Positions 50,307-59,364 of a stretch of 64,000 nucleotides of DNA are shown piece after piece (the first letter of the stretch is position 1; every line of letters starts with the position of its first letter). The position numbers and the translations under genes were made by a program. The notes under the pieces were generated by a model, which saw nothing but the letters and a program-made list of their open reading frames with translations, searched no databases and was not told the DNA's origin. The stretch lies in NCBI RefSeq assembly GCF_023155855.1, contig NZ_JAKNUT010000003.1, forward strand, positions 248,001-312,000, written 5' to 3'. This stretch comes from Microbacterium aoyamense (GTDB lineage Bacteria; Actinomycetota; Actinomycetes; Actinomycetales; Microbacteriaceae).

Positions 50307-51424
50307 GCGGGCTGCCCGCCGGGAGCATGCGCGAGGCCACGATCGACCTCGGAGCGATCGCGGCGAACGTGCGGCACCTGCGCCGACTGACGGAGTCCGA
50401 GGTCATCGCGGTCGTCAAGGCCGACGGCTACGGCCACGGCGCGGTGCGCTCGGCCGCGGCGGCCCTCGAGGGCGGCGCGACGCGCCTCGGCGTCGCCGAC
50501 ATCGGCGAAGCGCTCGCGCTGCGCCGCGGTGGCATCATGGCCCCCGTCCTCGCGTGGCTGCATGCTCCCGGGGCTTCGTTCGCCGAAGCGGCATCGGTGG
50601 GCGTCGAGCTCGGCATCTCGTCGTACGACCAGCTGCAGGCTGCGGCGGCCGCGGCATCCGGCGATCGTCCCGTCGGTGTGCACCTCAAGCTCGAGACGGG
50701 GCTGTCGCGCAACGGCATCGCGCCCGCCGACTACCGCGTCGTCTTCGCCGAGGCGGCGCGTCTCGAGAGGATCGGCCGCCTGCGTGTCATCGGGCTGTTC
50801 AGCCATCTCTCCAACGCCTCCGATTCGGACGACCGCGCGGCGCTGCGACTCTTCCACGACGGCGTCGAGGTCGCCGCCACGGCCGGGCTCGCGCCGCCGC
50901 TGCGCCACATCGCCGCGACTCACGCCGCGATCGCCCTGCCCGAGGCACGCCTCGGCTGCGTGCGCCTGGGCATCGGCATCTACGGGCTGTCTCCGTTCGC
51001 GGATCGTTCGTCGGCCGATCTCGGCCTGCGTCCGGCGATGACGCTGCGGGGTGCCGTCGTCGCGGTGCGTCGCGTGCCCGAGGGCACCGGTGTCTCGTAC
51101 GGATACGACCACCGCACCGCGGGCGAGACGACGCTGGCACTCGTGTCGCTCGGGTACGCCGACGGGGTGCCGCGGCAAGCGTCGGGCCGCGGGCCCGTCC
51201 GGATCGGCGACGCCCACTTCCGTGTCGCGGGGCGCATCGCGATGGACCAGTTCGTCGTCGACGTCGGCGACCACCCCGTCGCGGTCGGCGACGAGGCCGT
51301 GCTCTTCGGCGACCCGACGCTGGGTGCACCGGCCGCCGACGACTGGGCCGCCGCCGCGAGCACCGTCAACTACGAGATCGTGACGCGCGTCGGCCCGCGC
51401 GTTCCCCGACGGTGGGTGTCGTGA
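50303..51424 (+). CDS. alr: Alanine racemase
   Basis: 373 residues from the ATG at 50303, overlapping the acpS stop. The PLP lysine is Lys39 (AVVKADGYGHGAVRS); RLGIGIYGLSP and the second-domain catalytic Tyr in VSYGYDHRT are present, as is MDQFVVDV. It supplies D-Ala for peptidoglycan. Its stop overlaps the tsaE start (GTGA). Confidence 0.97.
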   Translation: MSGLPAGSMREATIDLGAIAANVRHLRRLTESEVIAVVKADGYGHGAVRSAAAALEGGATRLGVADIGEALALRRGGIMAPVLAWLHAPGASFAEAASVGVELGISSYDQLQAAAAAASGDRPVGVHLKLETGLSRNGIAPADYRVVFAEAARLERIGRLRVIGLFSHLSNASDSDDRAALRLFHDGVEVAATAGLAPPLRHIAATHAAIALPEARLGCVRLGIGIYGLSPFADRSSADLGLRPAMTLRGAVVAVRRVPEGTGVSYGYDHRTAGETTLALVSLGYADGVPRQASGRGPVRIGDAHFRVAGRIAMDQFVVDVGDHPVAVGDEAVLFGDPTLGAPAADDWAAAASTVNYEIVTRVGPRVPRRWVS

Positions 51425-51894
51425 GCGGACTCGACCCGCTCATCGGCGAGAGCGAGATCGCGACGCCCGGCGACATGGAGGCACTGGGGGAGCGCATCGG
51501 CGGGATGCTCCGCCCTGGCGACGTCGTCGTGCTGACGGGCGCGCTCGGCGCCGGCAAGACGACCCTGACCCGCGGGATCGCGGCGGGCCTCGGTGTGCGC
51601 GGACCCGTGCAGAGCCCGACGTTCGTCATCGCCCGCACGCATCCCTCTCTCGTCGGCGGTCCGCCGCTCGTGCACGTCGACGCGTACCGCCTGGGTTCTG
51701 CGCTCGAGCTCGACGACCTCGACATCGACACGGACCGCTCCGTCGTCATCATCGAGTGGGGGCGCGGCATGGCCGAGCACCTCGCCGATGTGTGGTGGGA
51801 GGTCGAGCTCGAACGCGGCTCGGGCGTCGTGGTGGCCGACGCCGAGCTCGACGCCGACGCCCCCCGGCGCGTCGTGATCACGCGGCGACCGTAG
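51421..51894 (+). CDS. tsaE: tRNA threonylcarbamoyladenosine ATPase TsaE
   Basis: 157 residues from the GTG at 51421. P-loop LTGALGAGKTTLTRGIAAGL, then VQSPTFVIARTH and HVDAYRLGSALEL, and the IIEWGRGMAEHL segment. It works with TsaB and TsaD in t6A synthesis; those genes follow 1 kb downstream after a broken gene. Its 3' end overlaps the 3' end of the minus-strand hydrolase gene by 17 nt. Confidence 0.96.
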   Translation: MSGLDPLIGESEIATPGDMEALGERIGGMLRPGDVVVLTGALGAGKTTLTRGIAAGLGVRGPVQSPTFVIARTHPSLVGGPPLVHVDAYRLGSALELDDLDIDTDRSVVIIEWGRGMAEHLADVWWEVELERGSGVVVADAELDADAPRRVVITRRP

Positions 51895-52836
51895 CCGCGC
51901 GGCTCCGCCGCCGCGACCGAAGCCGGTCGATCGAACGCAGCGCGGAGAGGACGACGTCGGGGCGCTCGATGTGGGCGAAGTGTCCGGCATCCTCGATCCG
52001 GTGCTCGACGAACATCGGGATGAGCCGTGCGAACGCCTCGCCGTCGTGCGCGCCGGCGAAGACGTCGGAGCGTCCCCGCAGCGAGATGATCCGGGTCGTG
52101 ATGAGCCGCCAGCGCTCCCGGTCATAGGCGCGGGCGGCGCGCGCGGCGGCGACGAAGGCAGCGGGGCGGATCTCGTCGGCGAGGGCATCCACGACCGTTC
52201 GGTCGATCCGCGCCGGGTGCGCGAACAGCGGCGCCGCCGCGGCGCGCAGCAGCCGCATCCGGCAGAGCGCACGGAGGAATCCGCGACCGGCGGTCCGGGT
52301 GGTGGCGAGCAGTCGCATCGCGAGGAGCATGCCCGCGAAGCCGGGGAGGCGCAGGCCACCGCGCCACGGGCGGCGGACGGCATCCATCACCGCCGCACCC
52401 GACCCCGAGACGAGCACGACACCCTGTGTCGCCACCTGCTCCTGCGCCGCGAGCTCGAGAGCGACGAAGCCGCCGAGGGAGTGGCCCACGACGTTCCACG
52501 TCGAGTAGCCCAGAGCGCGAGCGACCTCTGCGACCGATGCGGCGAGGGAAGCCGGTCGGCGCCGTCCGGCAGCGTGCCGCTCTCGCCCCAGCCGCGCAGG
52601 TCGGGGATCACGAGGTCGCCGAGCGGTCGCCCCATCCTGTCGCCCGCGACGATCATCGGCGTCCAGGTCGTCCACGAGCCGGCCGCGCCGTGCAGGAGGA
52701 TCGTCGCGGTCTGACCCGATCGACGCCCCGTCCGCACGGTGACGCGCCCGATGCAGGTGCCCACCACCTGCCGCCGCAGTCCGAGCACGGCTTCCGCGCC
52801 GACCAGCGCGAGCGATCGCCTGCGCATGCCTTCCAT
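51878..52836 (-). pseudogene. Alpha/beta hydrolase interrupted by a frameshift
   Basis: Two overlapping minus-strand frames together encode one alpha/beta hydrolase of about 320 residues. The 5' frame (from 52836) starts MEGMRRRSLALVG and contains the oxyanion segment LLHGAAGSWTTW and PDLRGWGESGTLPDGADRL. The other frame continues with SLAASVAEVARALG, nucleophile elbow VVGHSLGGFVALE and the catalytic-His end IEDAGHFAHIERP. The switch falls at about 52541-52551 (minus-strand CGGCTTCCCTCGCC) and needs one extra base to restore the frame. It is either a recent pseudogene or a sequencing error. Homologues at this alr/tsaE-tsaB position occur in relatives, from memory. Confidence 0.8.
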
Positions 52837-52931
52837 ACCGGGTGTTCGTCGCGACCGCGAGCGTGGATTGTCGCGGTGCGGCCGCCGGGGCGGGTCGGCG
52901 GCTGCCCCGTAAGCGCGACTACCCTGGGAGG

Positions 52932-53606
52932 GTGATCCTCGGCATCGACACCTCGCTCGGCACGGCCGTCGCCGTCGTCGAAGACGACGGACTCGTGCGA
53001 GCCGAGGCATCCAGCGACAATCCGCTGGGCCACGCCGAGGTCATCGGCGATCTGCTGCAGCGCGTGCTCGCCGACGCCGCTCTCGGACCGATCGGCGCGA
53101 CGCTCGCGCCGGGTGCCGTCGCCGTGACGTATGTCGCATCGGGCATGGGACCCGGACCGTTCACCGGTCTGCGGGTCGGGATCGCCGCCGCACGCGCGTT
53201 CGCGCTCGGGCGCGGTGTGCCCGTCATCCCGGTGCCGAGCCACGATGCGGTCGCCCTCGGCATCCTGCTCGACGAGGCGATGACGGATGCTGCGTCCACC
53301 CGATTCGCCGTCGTCACCGACGCGCGGCGCAAGGAGTTCGCCTTCACCGTGTACGAAGGCCTCGATGACGACGGCCTGCCCGTCCGCGTCACCGAACCCG
53401 CCCTCGTACCGCGCGACGACCTCGACGGTGTGCTCGAGGCGCTCGGCGCGCACCGCCGGGATGCGGCATCCGTCTCGGCCTCGATGCTCGCCCTCGCCGC
53501 GGCCCGCGCGCTCGCGGCGGGCCGCGAGCTCGCCACGAGCGAGCCGCTCTATCTGCGCGCACCCGACGTGACGCTGCCAGCGGGGCCGAAGCGGGTCACG
53601 GCATGA
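52932..53606 (+). CDS. tsaB: tRNA threonylcarbamoyladenosine synthase subunit TsaB
   Basis: 224 residues from the GTG at 52932 (VILGIDTSLGTAVAVVEDD). Conserved VASGMGPGPFTGLRVGIAAARAFALG and TDARRKEFAFTVYE. It is an ASKHA-fold partner of TsaD. TACCCT (52920-52925) ends 6 nt before the start; GGGAGG in between is too close to act as a ribosome site, so probably leaderless. Its stop overlaps rimI (ATGA). Confidence 0.95.
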   Translation: MILGIDTSLGTAVAVVEDDGLVRAEASSDNPLGHAEVIGDLLQRVLADAALGPIGATLAPGAVAVTYVASGMGPGPFTGLRVGIAAARAFALGRGVPVIPVPSHDAVALGILLDEAMTDAASTRFAVVTDARRKEFAFTVYEGLDDDGLPVRVTEPALVPRDDLDGVLEALGAHRRDAASVSASMLALAAARALAAGRELATSEPLYLRAPDVTLPAGPKRVTA

Positions 53607-54097
53607 TCCGCCGCGCCGAGTCCGCCGACCTCGCGGGGATCATGCAGCTCGAGCACGAGTCGTTCCCGACCGACGCGTGGTCCGAGGCGATGATGCGTGA
53701 AGAGCTCGTGTCACGCCACGGGTGGTACGTCGTCGACGAGGTCGCGGGTCGACTCGTCGGCTATGCGGGCCTGCGCGCGGTGGCGGGAGCGAGGGATGCC
53801 GACGTGCAGACGATCACGATCGCCGAAGCGTCGCGCGGCCGAGGACGCGGGCGGGCACTTCTGACCGCACTGCTCGACGAAGCCGCGCGGCGGCGTGTGC
53901 AGGAGGTCTTCCTCGAGGTGCGGGCCGACAACCCGGTCGCGCAGAAGCTCTACGCGTCGGAGGGATTCCTCGAGATCGCTCGGCGGCCCCGGTACTACCA
54001 GCCCGACGATGTCGACGCCGTCGTCATGAAGCTCGACCTCGTGGCCTGGGCACGCGCCCGGTCGGGCGACCCCGCCGATGCGGGGGTGTGCACGTGA
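53603..54097 (+). CDS. rimI: Ribosomal-protein-alanine N-acetyltransferase RimI (GNAT)
   Basis: 164 residues with [16 protein letters not shown], the acetyl-CoA loop [15 protein letters not shown] and [27 protein letters not shown], matching RimI. The gene order tsaB-rimI-tsaD is typical of actinobacteria. Overlaps both neighbours by 4 nt. Confidence 0.94.
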   Translation: MIRRAESADLAGIMQLEHESFPTDAWSEAMMREELVSRHGWYVVDEVAGRLVGYAGLRAVAGARDADVQTITIAEASRGRGRGRALLTALLDEAARRRVQEVFLEVRADNPVAQKLYASEGFLEIARRPRYYQPDDVDAVVMKLDLVAWARARSGDPADAGVCT

Positions 54098-55161
54098 ACC
54101 GCGCGGAGCCGCTCGTGCTCGGCATCGAGACGAGCTGCGACGAGACCGGCATCGGCATCGTGCGGGGTCGCGCGCTCCTGTCGAACACGATCGCGAGCTC
54201 GATGGACGAGCACGCCCGCTACGGCGGGGTCGTCCCCGAGGTCGCCGCCCGTGCGCATCTCGAGGCGTTGCAGCCGGCGATCGAGGCGGCGCTCACCGAA
54301 GCATCCGTCCGCCTCGAGGATCTCGACGCGATCGCCGTGACCTCGGGCCCAGGGCTCGCCGGCGCGCTCATGGTCGGCGTGGGCGCCGCGAAGGCGCTCG
54401 CCGTGTCGCTGGGCAAGCCCCTCTACGCCGTCAACCACCTCGTCGGCCACATCGCGGCCGACCTGTTGACCGGTGACGAGGTCGAGTACCCGACCGTCGC
54501 GCTGCTCGTGAGCGGCGGGCACACGTCGCTGCTTCTCGTGCGCGACCTGACGAGCGACGTCGAGCTGCTCGGCGAGACGATGGATGACGCGGCCGGCGAA
54601 GCCTTCGACAAGATCGCCCGCATCCTCGGTCTGCCGTACCCGGGTGGTCCCGAGATCGACCGAGCCGCCGCGTCCGGCGACCCCGACGCGATCCGCTTCC
54701 CGCGCGGGCTCTCCCGCGCGTCCGACATGGCGAAGCACCGGTACGACTTCTCGTTCTCGGGGCTCAAGACCGCCGTCGCCCGCTGGATCGAGCAGCGCCA
54801 GGCCGAGGGGGAACCCGTTCCCGTGGCGGATGTCGCGGCGTCCTTCCGCGAAGCCGTCGTCGATGTGCTCGTGACCAAGGCCCTCGCCGCCTGCGCGGCG
54901 CACGGTGTGCCGCGACTGCTCCTGGGCGGAGGGGTCATCGCGAACCGCCGCCTGCGGGAGTCCGCGCTCGCACGAGGTGCGGAGGCGGGTGTCGCCGTGC
55001 GGATCCCGCCGCTCTCGCTGTGCACCGACAACGGTGCGATGATCGCGGCCCTCGCATCGCAGCTCATCGTGTCGGGCAGGCGCGCGTCGACACTCGCCTT
55101 CGGGGCGGACTCGACCCTGCCTGTCACCGAGATCCAGATCGCCGAGCAGGTGACGGCATGA
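54094..55161 (+). CDS. tsaD: tRNA N6-threonylcarbamoyladenosine transferase TsaD
   Basis: 355 residues from the GTG at 54094 (GTGA overlap with rimI); a GTG two codons earlier is possible. [16 protein letters not shown], metal-binding His pair in [36 protein letters not shown] and [14 protein letters not shown] are all intact. It performs the last step of t6A37 formation. Its stop overlaps the next start (ATGA). Confidence 0.97.
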   Translation: MNRAEPLVLGIETSCDETGIGIVRGRALLSNTIASSMDEHARYGGVVPEVAARAHLEALQPAIEAALTEASVRLEDLDAIAVTSGPGLAGALMVGVGAAKALAVSLGKPLYAVNHLVGHIAADLLTGDEVEYPTVALLVSGGHTSLLLVRDLTSDVELLGETMDDAAGEAFDKIARILGLPYPGGPEIDRAAASGDPDAIRFPRGLSRASDMAKHRYDFSFSGLKTAVARWIEQRQAEGEPVPVADVAASFREAVVDVLVTKALAACAAHGVPRLLLGGGVIANRRLRESALARGAEAGVAVRIPPLSLCTDNGAMIAALASQLIVSGRRASTLAFGADSTLPVTEIQIAEQVTA

Positions 55162-55598
55162 GGCCGCACGACGACGACCGCCCGAAGCCGATCGTCGACG
55201 CGCCGTCCCCCGATGTGGACGTCTCGGCGGACTCCTCCGCCCTCCCGGGGATGCACCGCGGTGGCTTCCAGCGGCTTCCCACCGCGCCCGTGGACGTGAC
55301 GATGCAGTCCGCGCCGACGCTCGATGCGCCGGTGGAGTGGGCGCCGTCCGCCCCCGTTTCACGCGGACTCGCGGGGTGGGCGCTGGGCAGCTCGATCGTC
55401 GGACTCGTCGTCTCGCTCGTGGTCGGCTGGGGCTTCCCGATCGGGCTCGTCGGAGCGATCACCGCGATCATCGCCCTCCGCCGTCCCGTCGAGAGTCGCC
55501 AGGTCGCCGTGTGGGCTCTCGTGCTGGGGATCGTCTCGGTGCTCTACAGCGCCGGGTGGCTCTGGTGGGCGGCCAGCCGCGCGAACCTCTTCGGCTGA
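55158..55598 (+). CDS. DUF4190-like two-helix membrane protein
   Basis: 146 residues, ATG overlapping the tsaD stop. A polar N-terminus of about 70 residues is followed by [20 protein letters not shown] (helix 1) and [20 protein letters not shown] (helix 2) flanking a glycine-rich turn, the pattern of DUF4190 proteins. Function unknown. Last gene of the tsa operon. Confidence 0.75.
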   Translation: MRPHDDDRPKPIVDAPSPDVDVSADSSALPGMHRGGFQRLPTAPVDVTMQSAPTLDAPVEWAPSAPVSRGLAGWALGSSIVGLVVSLVVGWGFPIGLVGAITAIIALRRPVESRQVAVWALVLGIVSVLYSAGWLWWAASRANLFG

Positions 55599-55656
55599 GC
55601 CGAGCGCGCCCCTCAGACGGGCGTGTCGCGATGGTCTGCGCCGCCATCCCGGAAGC

Positions 55657-55871
55657 TCCTGGAGTGAAGGACGGGTTCGTTCCTGGAGTGAAGGACGGGT
55701 TCGGGATGCTCCTGGAGTGAAGGACGGGTTCGGGATGCTCCTGGAGCGAAGGACGGGTTCGGGATGCTCCTGGAGTGAAGGACGTGTTGGGTTCGTTCCT
55801 GGAGTGAAGGACACCATTCGTTGCCGTCCTTCGTTGCGGGAGCTTTTTCGGGTGTGTCCTTCGTTCCAGGA
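55657..55871. repeat. Tandem repeat array between convergent genes
   Basis: The 16-mer TCCTGGAGTGAAGGAC begins at 55657, 55681, 55710, 55739, 55768 and 55797 (spacings 24, 29, 29, 29, 29; the fourth copy has GAGCGAAG). Between copies lies GGGTTCGGGATGC or a variant. Two inverted copies, at 55826-55841 (diverged) and 55856-55871 (14 of 16 matching), close the array. The stop-to-stop gap 55599-55977 contains nothing else that I can support. Copies 6 and 7 can pair into a hairpin that could terminate both convergent operons. Confidence 0.85.
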
Positions 55872-55977
55872 GCTTCTCGCGAGTGTCTACTGGGCGACAC
55901 GAGCGTCAGGCGTGTCCTCGTTCGGGAACTCCGGCAGTGCGGTGCTGACGCTCCGGCGCTTGCGCAGAGGGCGCAGC

Positions 55978-57165
55978 TCAGGCGCGGTCGGCGAGGATCG
56001 CGGTGCGCTTGTCGCCGATGCGCGTGACGAAGAGCGTCGCCGATGCGTCGCCGCGGAGCTTCAGCTGCGTGCGCAGCCGCGCCGGGTCGATGTCGACCCC
56101 GCGCTTCTTGATCTCGAGCCGACCGATACCGCGCTCGCGCAATGCGCGGGAGAGCGCCTTCGGATCGGCCGGCAGCACTTCGCGCACGCGGAAGCTCGAG
56201 ACGAACGGACTCGTGAGCGCGGCGTCGGACGTGAGGTAGGCGATGCGCTCGTCGAGCATGCCGGCGTCCAGAGAGCGGGCGACGTCGCCGATGAGGCGTG
56301 CGCGGATGACGGCGCCGTCCGGCTCGTGCAGGTAGGCGCCGAGGGGACGGACGGGCTCGTCCTCGGCATCCCTCGTCGACGTCACCTCGTGCGCCGTGTC
56401 GCCGCGCACGACGAGAGCTGCCCGGCGGACGCCCGGCCGGCTCAACACGCCCGACCACAGCACGAGCTCGATCGTCGAGCCGTCGGCGCTCACCCACTGC
56501 GCCTCGACGTCTGGGGGGAGCAGATCGCGGTCGAGCCCCGGACCGAGCTTGATCCCGGCCGGCAGACGCGACGCGAGGTCGAACACCCAGTCCAGCGACG
56601 GTGACCAGTCCGCGGGCCGCGTGCGCGTCGTCTCGCTGTGACCGGACGTCCGGCGGGCGGGGTCGAGCCAGACCGCGTCGACTCCCGACAGATCGGATGT
56701 CTCGGCCGTGCCATGGCGCACCGTCACGTCGTCGCCGAACGGTGCGAGGTTGTAGGCGGCGATCGCGGCGGTGACCTCGTCCGCGTCGACAGCCGTCACC
56801 CGGAGCCCGAGCGCCGCGAGACCGAGGGCGTCGCCGCCGATGCCGCATCCGAGATCGGCGACCGAGGTCATGCCCGCGTCGCGGAACCGCCCCGCGTGCC
56901 GGGCCGCGATCGACAGCCGCGTCGCCTGTTCGAGTCCCGCGCGGGTGAACAGCATGCGCTCGGCGAACTCCCCGAACTTCGCGCGGGCCTTGACCCGCAG
57001 CCGCGACTGGCCGACGACCGCCGACACGAGATCGGGTGTGTGGCCGTCCTTGCGCAGGCGCGTCACGGTGCGCGCGACGTCGTCGTCGGACTCGACGGGC
57101 GGGAGCGCATCCAGCAGCCGCAGGCCGTCGGGGGTGAGCAGCGCCTCGAGCTCCGCAGCATCCAT
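55978..57165 (-). CDS. SAM-dependent methyltransferase with THUMP-like domain
   Basis: 395 residues. The Rossmann methyltransferase core has SVADLGCGIGGDALGLAALG (motif I), TAVDADEVT, and a WLDPARRT segment at the motif IV position. The C-terminal region (from about residue 320) matches the THUMP-like domain (IGRLEIKKRGVDIDPARLRT, SATLFVTRIG). This suggests an RNA methyltransferase; substrate unknown. TAGGGT (57172-57177) ends 6 nt before the ATG, with GAGGGG between, so it may be leaderless. Confidence 0.88.
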   Translation of the reverse strand: MDAAELEALLTPDGLRLLDALPPVESDDDVARTVTRLRKDGHTPDLVSAVVGQSRLRVKARAKFGEFAERMLFTRAGLEQATRLSIAARHAGRFRDAGMTSVADLGCGIGGDALGLAALGLRVTAVDADEVTAAIAAYNLAPFGDDVTVRHGTAETSDLSGVDAVWLDPARRTSGHSETTRTRPADWSPSLDWVFDLASRLPAGIKLGPGLDRDLLPPDVEAQWVSADGSTIELVLWSGVLSRPGVRRAALVVRGDTAHEVTSTRDAEDEPVRPLGAYLHEPDGAVIRARLIGDVARSLDAGMLDERIAYLTSDAALTSPFVSSFRVREVLPADPKALSRALRERGIGRLEIKKRGVDIDPARLRTQLKLRGDASATLFVTRIGDKRTAILADRA

Positions 57166-57343
57166 CCCCTCACCCTATGGCGGAGCGGATCCCCCTCCCG
57201 CACGTCGGAACCGCACCGAAATCCCCCTCGGCCACCGGGGAAAGCCCCGTGTGCATCCCCGATGTGCCCCGCTCCGCGCGTTCGTAGCGTGAAACCACTA
57301 TCAACCGCACGTGGGGCGCCGCCCCCGGAAAAGGGATGGACTC

Positions 57344-58282
57344 ATGGACGACATCGACATCACCGAGTACGACGACTCTTTCAACTCGGGCACGTGGAAC
57401 TCGGGCAACACCGCCAACACGACCAACAACGCCAACCTGGGCGTCGCCGTGGAGGACTCGTACAACGAGGACAGCTCCACGAACGACAGCGGCAACACGG
57501 ACCTCGGCATCGCCGACTCGTGGAACCAGGACAACTCGACCAACGACAGCGGCAACCTCGCCGTCGACGTGAGCGACTCGTTCAACGAGGACTCGAACGA
57601 CAGCTGGATGCAGACCACGGACTCGTACAACGACGACTCCGACAACTCGGTCGACGACCACAGCGACAACTCGACGAACGACTCGAACAACTCCTGGTCC
57701 GAGATGGTGACGGAGGACTCGTACAACTCGTGGACGGACGCCTCGACGGACGACCACTCGATCCACGTCGGCAACCGCGACTACAGCACCGGCTTCGGCA
57801 GCGTCAGCCTCGGCGGCGGCTCGGGTGCCGGCGGCGACGGCGACACGATGATCAACAACCAGAACACGATCATCGACCAGTCGTTCAACGCCAATGTGGC
57901 GGGCGGCGCGTGGGGTGCGGGCGGCGGCCACGCCGTCGTCGCCTCGGGCGATGACTCGATCGCCGCGGGCGGAGACGTCAACCTCACGACGAACGTGGAC
58001 CAGTCGACGAGCTTCTCCGCACCCGAGGGGGACATCAACATCGGCAACGAGACGTCCGTCGTGAACATCACGGACTCGTACAACAGCTGGGAGGACAACT
58101 CCACGTGGGAGGACTCCTCGACGCACAGCGACACCAGCGGGTCGTACAACGACTGGTCCGAGGACTACACGGCCACCGACTCGTTCAACGAGACGAACGA
58201 CCTGTTCGAGAGCACCGACGTCACGGCTGACGTCGACGCGATCATCCACAGCTCCGACGCGTCGATCGACTTCGCGGGCTGA
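57344..58282 (+). CDS. Asn/Ser/Asp-rich acidic repeat protein, Ini-type locus, paralogue 1
   Basis: 312 residues from the ATG at 57344, with AAAAGGGA seven nt upstream. No Cys, no Lys and a single Arg; Asn, Ser, Asp and Thr dominate. The motif D/E-S-aromatic-N recurs about ten times (DDSFNS, EDSYNE, ADSWNQ, TDSYND, TDSFNE). Residues from about 171 to 248 form the core shared with the next gene and with the minus-strand gene at the right edge: NNQNTIIDQSFN, VVASGDDSIAAGGDVNL, GDINIGNETSVVNITDSYN. No signal peptide or membrane helix. I cannot assign a function; its position before two dynamin-like GTPases parallels IniB. Confidence 0.8.
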   Translation: MDDIDITEYDDSFNSGTWNSGNTANTTNNANLGVAVEDSYNEDSSTNDSGNTDLGIADSWNQDNSTNDSGNLAVDVSDSFNEDSNDSWMQTTDSYNDDSDNSVDDHSDNSTNDSNNSWSEMVTEDSYNSWTDASTDDHSIHVGNRDYSTGFGSVSLGGGSGAGGDGDTMINNQNTIIDQSFNANVAGGAWGAGGGHAVVASGDDSIAAGGDVNLTTNVDQSTSFSAPEGDINIGNETSVVNITDSYNSWEDNSTWEDSSTHSDTSGSYNDWSEDYTATDSFNETNDLFESTDVTADVDAIIHSSDASIDFAG

Positions 58283-58289
58283 CCCGATC

Positions 58290-58323
58290 TCCGGCCGCCG
58301 GTGCCCAAGCGTCGGCGGCCGGA
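58290..58323 (+). terminator. Hairpin between the two repeat-protein genes
   Basis: A perfect 11-bp stem TCCGGCCGCCG / CGGCGGCCGGA with a 12-nt loop, 7 nt after the first paralogue. No T-run, so probably an attenuator or mRNA stabiliser. Confidence 0.55.
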
Positions 58324-58363
58324 ACCCAGACACTGACCACATCACGACAGGAAGCAGAAGATC

Positions 58364-59323
58364 ATGGCCGATTACGACCTCGAGGACTTCGACGACTCGT
58401 TCAACACGAAGGTGCGGGACTCGAACAACACCACCAACACGACCAACAACACCAGCTACACGGCGGACCTGAGCGGCGTCGGCAACTCCGATGACTCCGT
58501 CAACGGCAGCGGCAACTCGATGACCGACATCACCGGCAGCGGCAACACCGACAACTCCGTCAACGGGAGCGGCAACGCCGACGTCTCGCTCGACGGCGTC
58601 GGGAACGTCGACTCGCACGACATGACGACGGGCATCGACGGGTCGTACAACGACAACTCCGACAACTCCATGGACGACCACTCGGACAACTCGACCAACG
58701 GGTCGGGCAACGCGTTCTCGTTCGAGCACATCTCGGGCTCGTACAACTCGCACCTGGACGAGTCGGTCGACGACCACTCGATCGAGGTCGGCACGCGCAG
58801 CTATGACACGGGCTTCGGCGACGTGTCGCTCGGCGGTGCCGGCGGCGGTGGCGGGGATGTCTGGGTCAACAACCAGAACACGATCGTCGACCAGTCCTTC
58901 AACGGCAACGTCGAAGGCTGGGGCGAGGTCGACGGGGCCGGCGGCAACACGGCGATCGTGGCATCCGGCAACGGATCGTTCGCGGCCGGCGGGGACGTCA
59001 ACCTGACCCAGTCGGTCGATCGTTCGACGGACTTCACCGCGGGCGGCGACATCAACCTCAACAACACGACGGACGTCGTGAACATCGAGGGGTCGTACAA
59101 CTCCGAGGTCGACAGCTCATCGTGGACGGACAGCTCGACGCACGAGTCGACCGACGACTCGTACAACGACAGCTCGCAGAGCTGGATGGCCGACGGCTCG
59201 TTCAACGAGGAGCTCACCTCGTCGACCGAGAGCACGTGGGACGTCGACGCCGACGTGATCTGGGGCAGCGAGGACGCCTCGATCGGGGCGACCGAGACGC
59301 CCGACATGGACTTCGACTCCTGA
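58364..59323 (+). CDS. Asn/Ser/Asp-rich acidic repeat protein, Ini-type locus, paralogue 2
   Basis: 319 residues. GACAGGAAG precedes the ATG. The start MADYDLEDFDDSFNTKVRDS parallels that of paralogue 1, and the layout is the same: N-terminal repeats (GSGNTDNSVNGSGN, DNSDNSMDDHSDNSTNGSGN), a Gly-rich stretch DVSLGGAGGGGGD, the shared core (NNQNTIVDQSFNGNV, AIVASGNGSFAAGGDVNL, GGDINLNNTTDVVNIEGSYN) and an acidic C-terminus. One Lys, three Arg and no Cys. Probably arose by duplication with paralogue 1. Cytoplasmic by sequence, as no signal is seen. Function unknown. Confidence 0.8.
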   Translation: MADYDLEDFDDSFNTKVRDSNNTTNTTNNTSYTADLSGVGNSDDSVNGSGNSMTDITGSGNTDNSVNGSGNADVSLDGVGNVDSHDMTTGIDGSYNDNSDNSMDDHSDNSTNGSGNAFSFEHISGSYNSHLDESVDDHSIEVGTRSYDTGFGDVSLGGAGGGGGDVWVNNQNTIVDQSFNGNVEGWGEVDGAGGNTAIVASGNGSFAAGGDVNLTQSVDRSTDFTAGGDINLNNTTDVVNIEGSYNSEVDSSSWTDSSTHESTDDSYNDSSQSWMADGSFNEELTSSTESTWDVDADVIWGSEDASIGATETPDMDFDS

Positions 59324-59364
59324 CGATCCGTTCCGCCGGTCGCTCCGAATAGCGATCAGGACCG

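Noticed and set aside
55359..55817. Protein with repeated R-T-R-P-S-L-Q-E units on the minus strand across the array
   Set aside because: It is simply the translation of the 29-bp DNA repeat, runs antisense into the DUF4190 gene, and has no ribosome site.
55657..55871. CRISPR array
   Set aside because: The repeated part is about 16 bp with near-identical 8-13-bp fillers, whereas CRISPR spacers are unique and about 30 bp; no cas genes are nearby.
57336..57572. Alternative frame starting at the ATG at 57336
   Set aside because: It is a Thr/Arg-rich shadow of the repeat gene; the ribosome site is better spaced for 57344 and paralogue 2 has the same N-terminal pattern.
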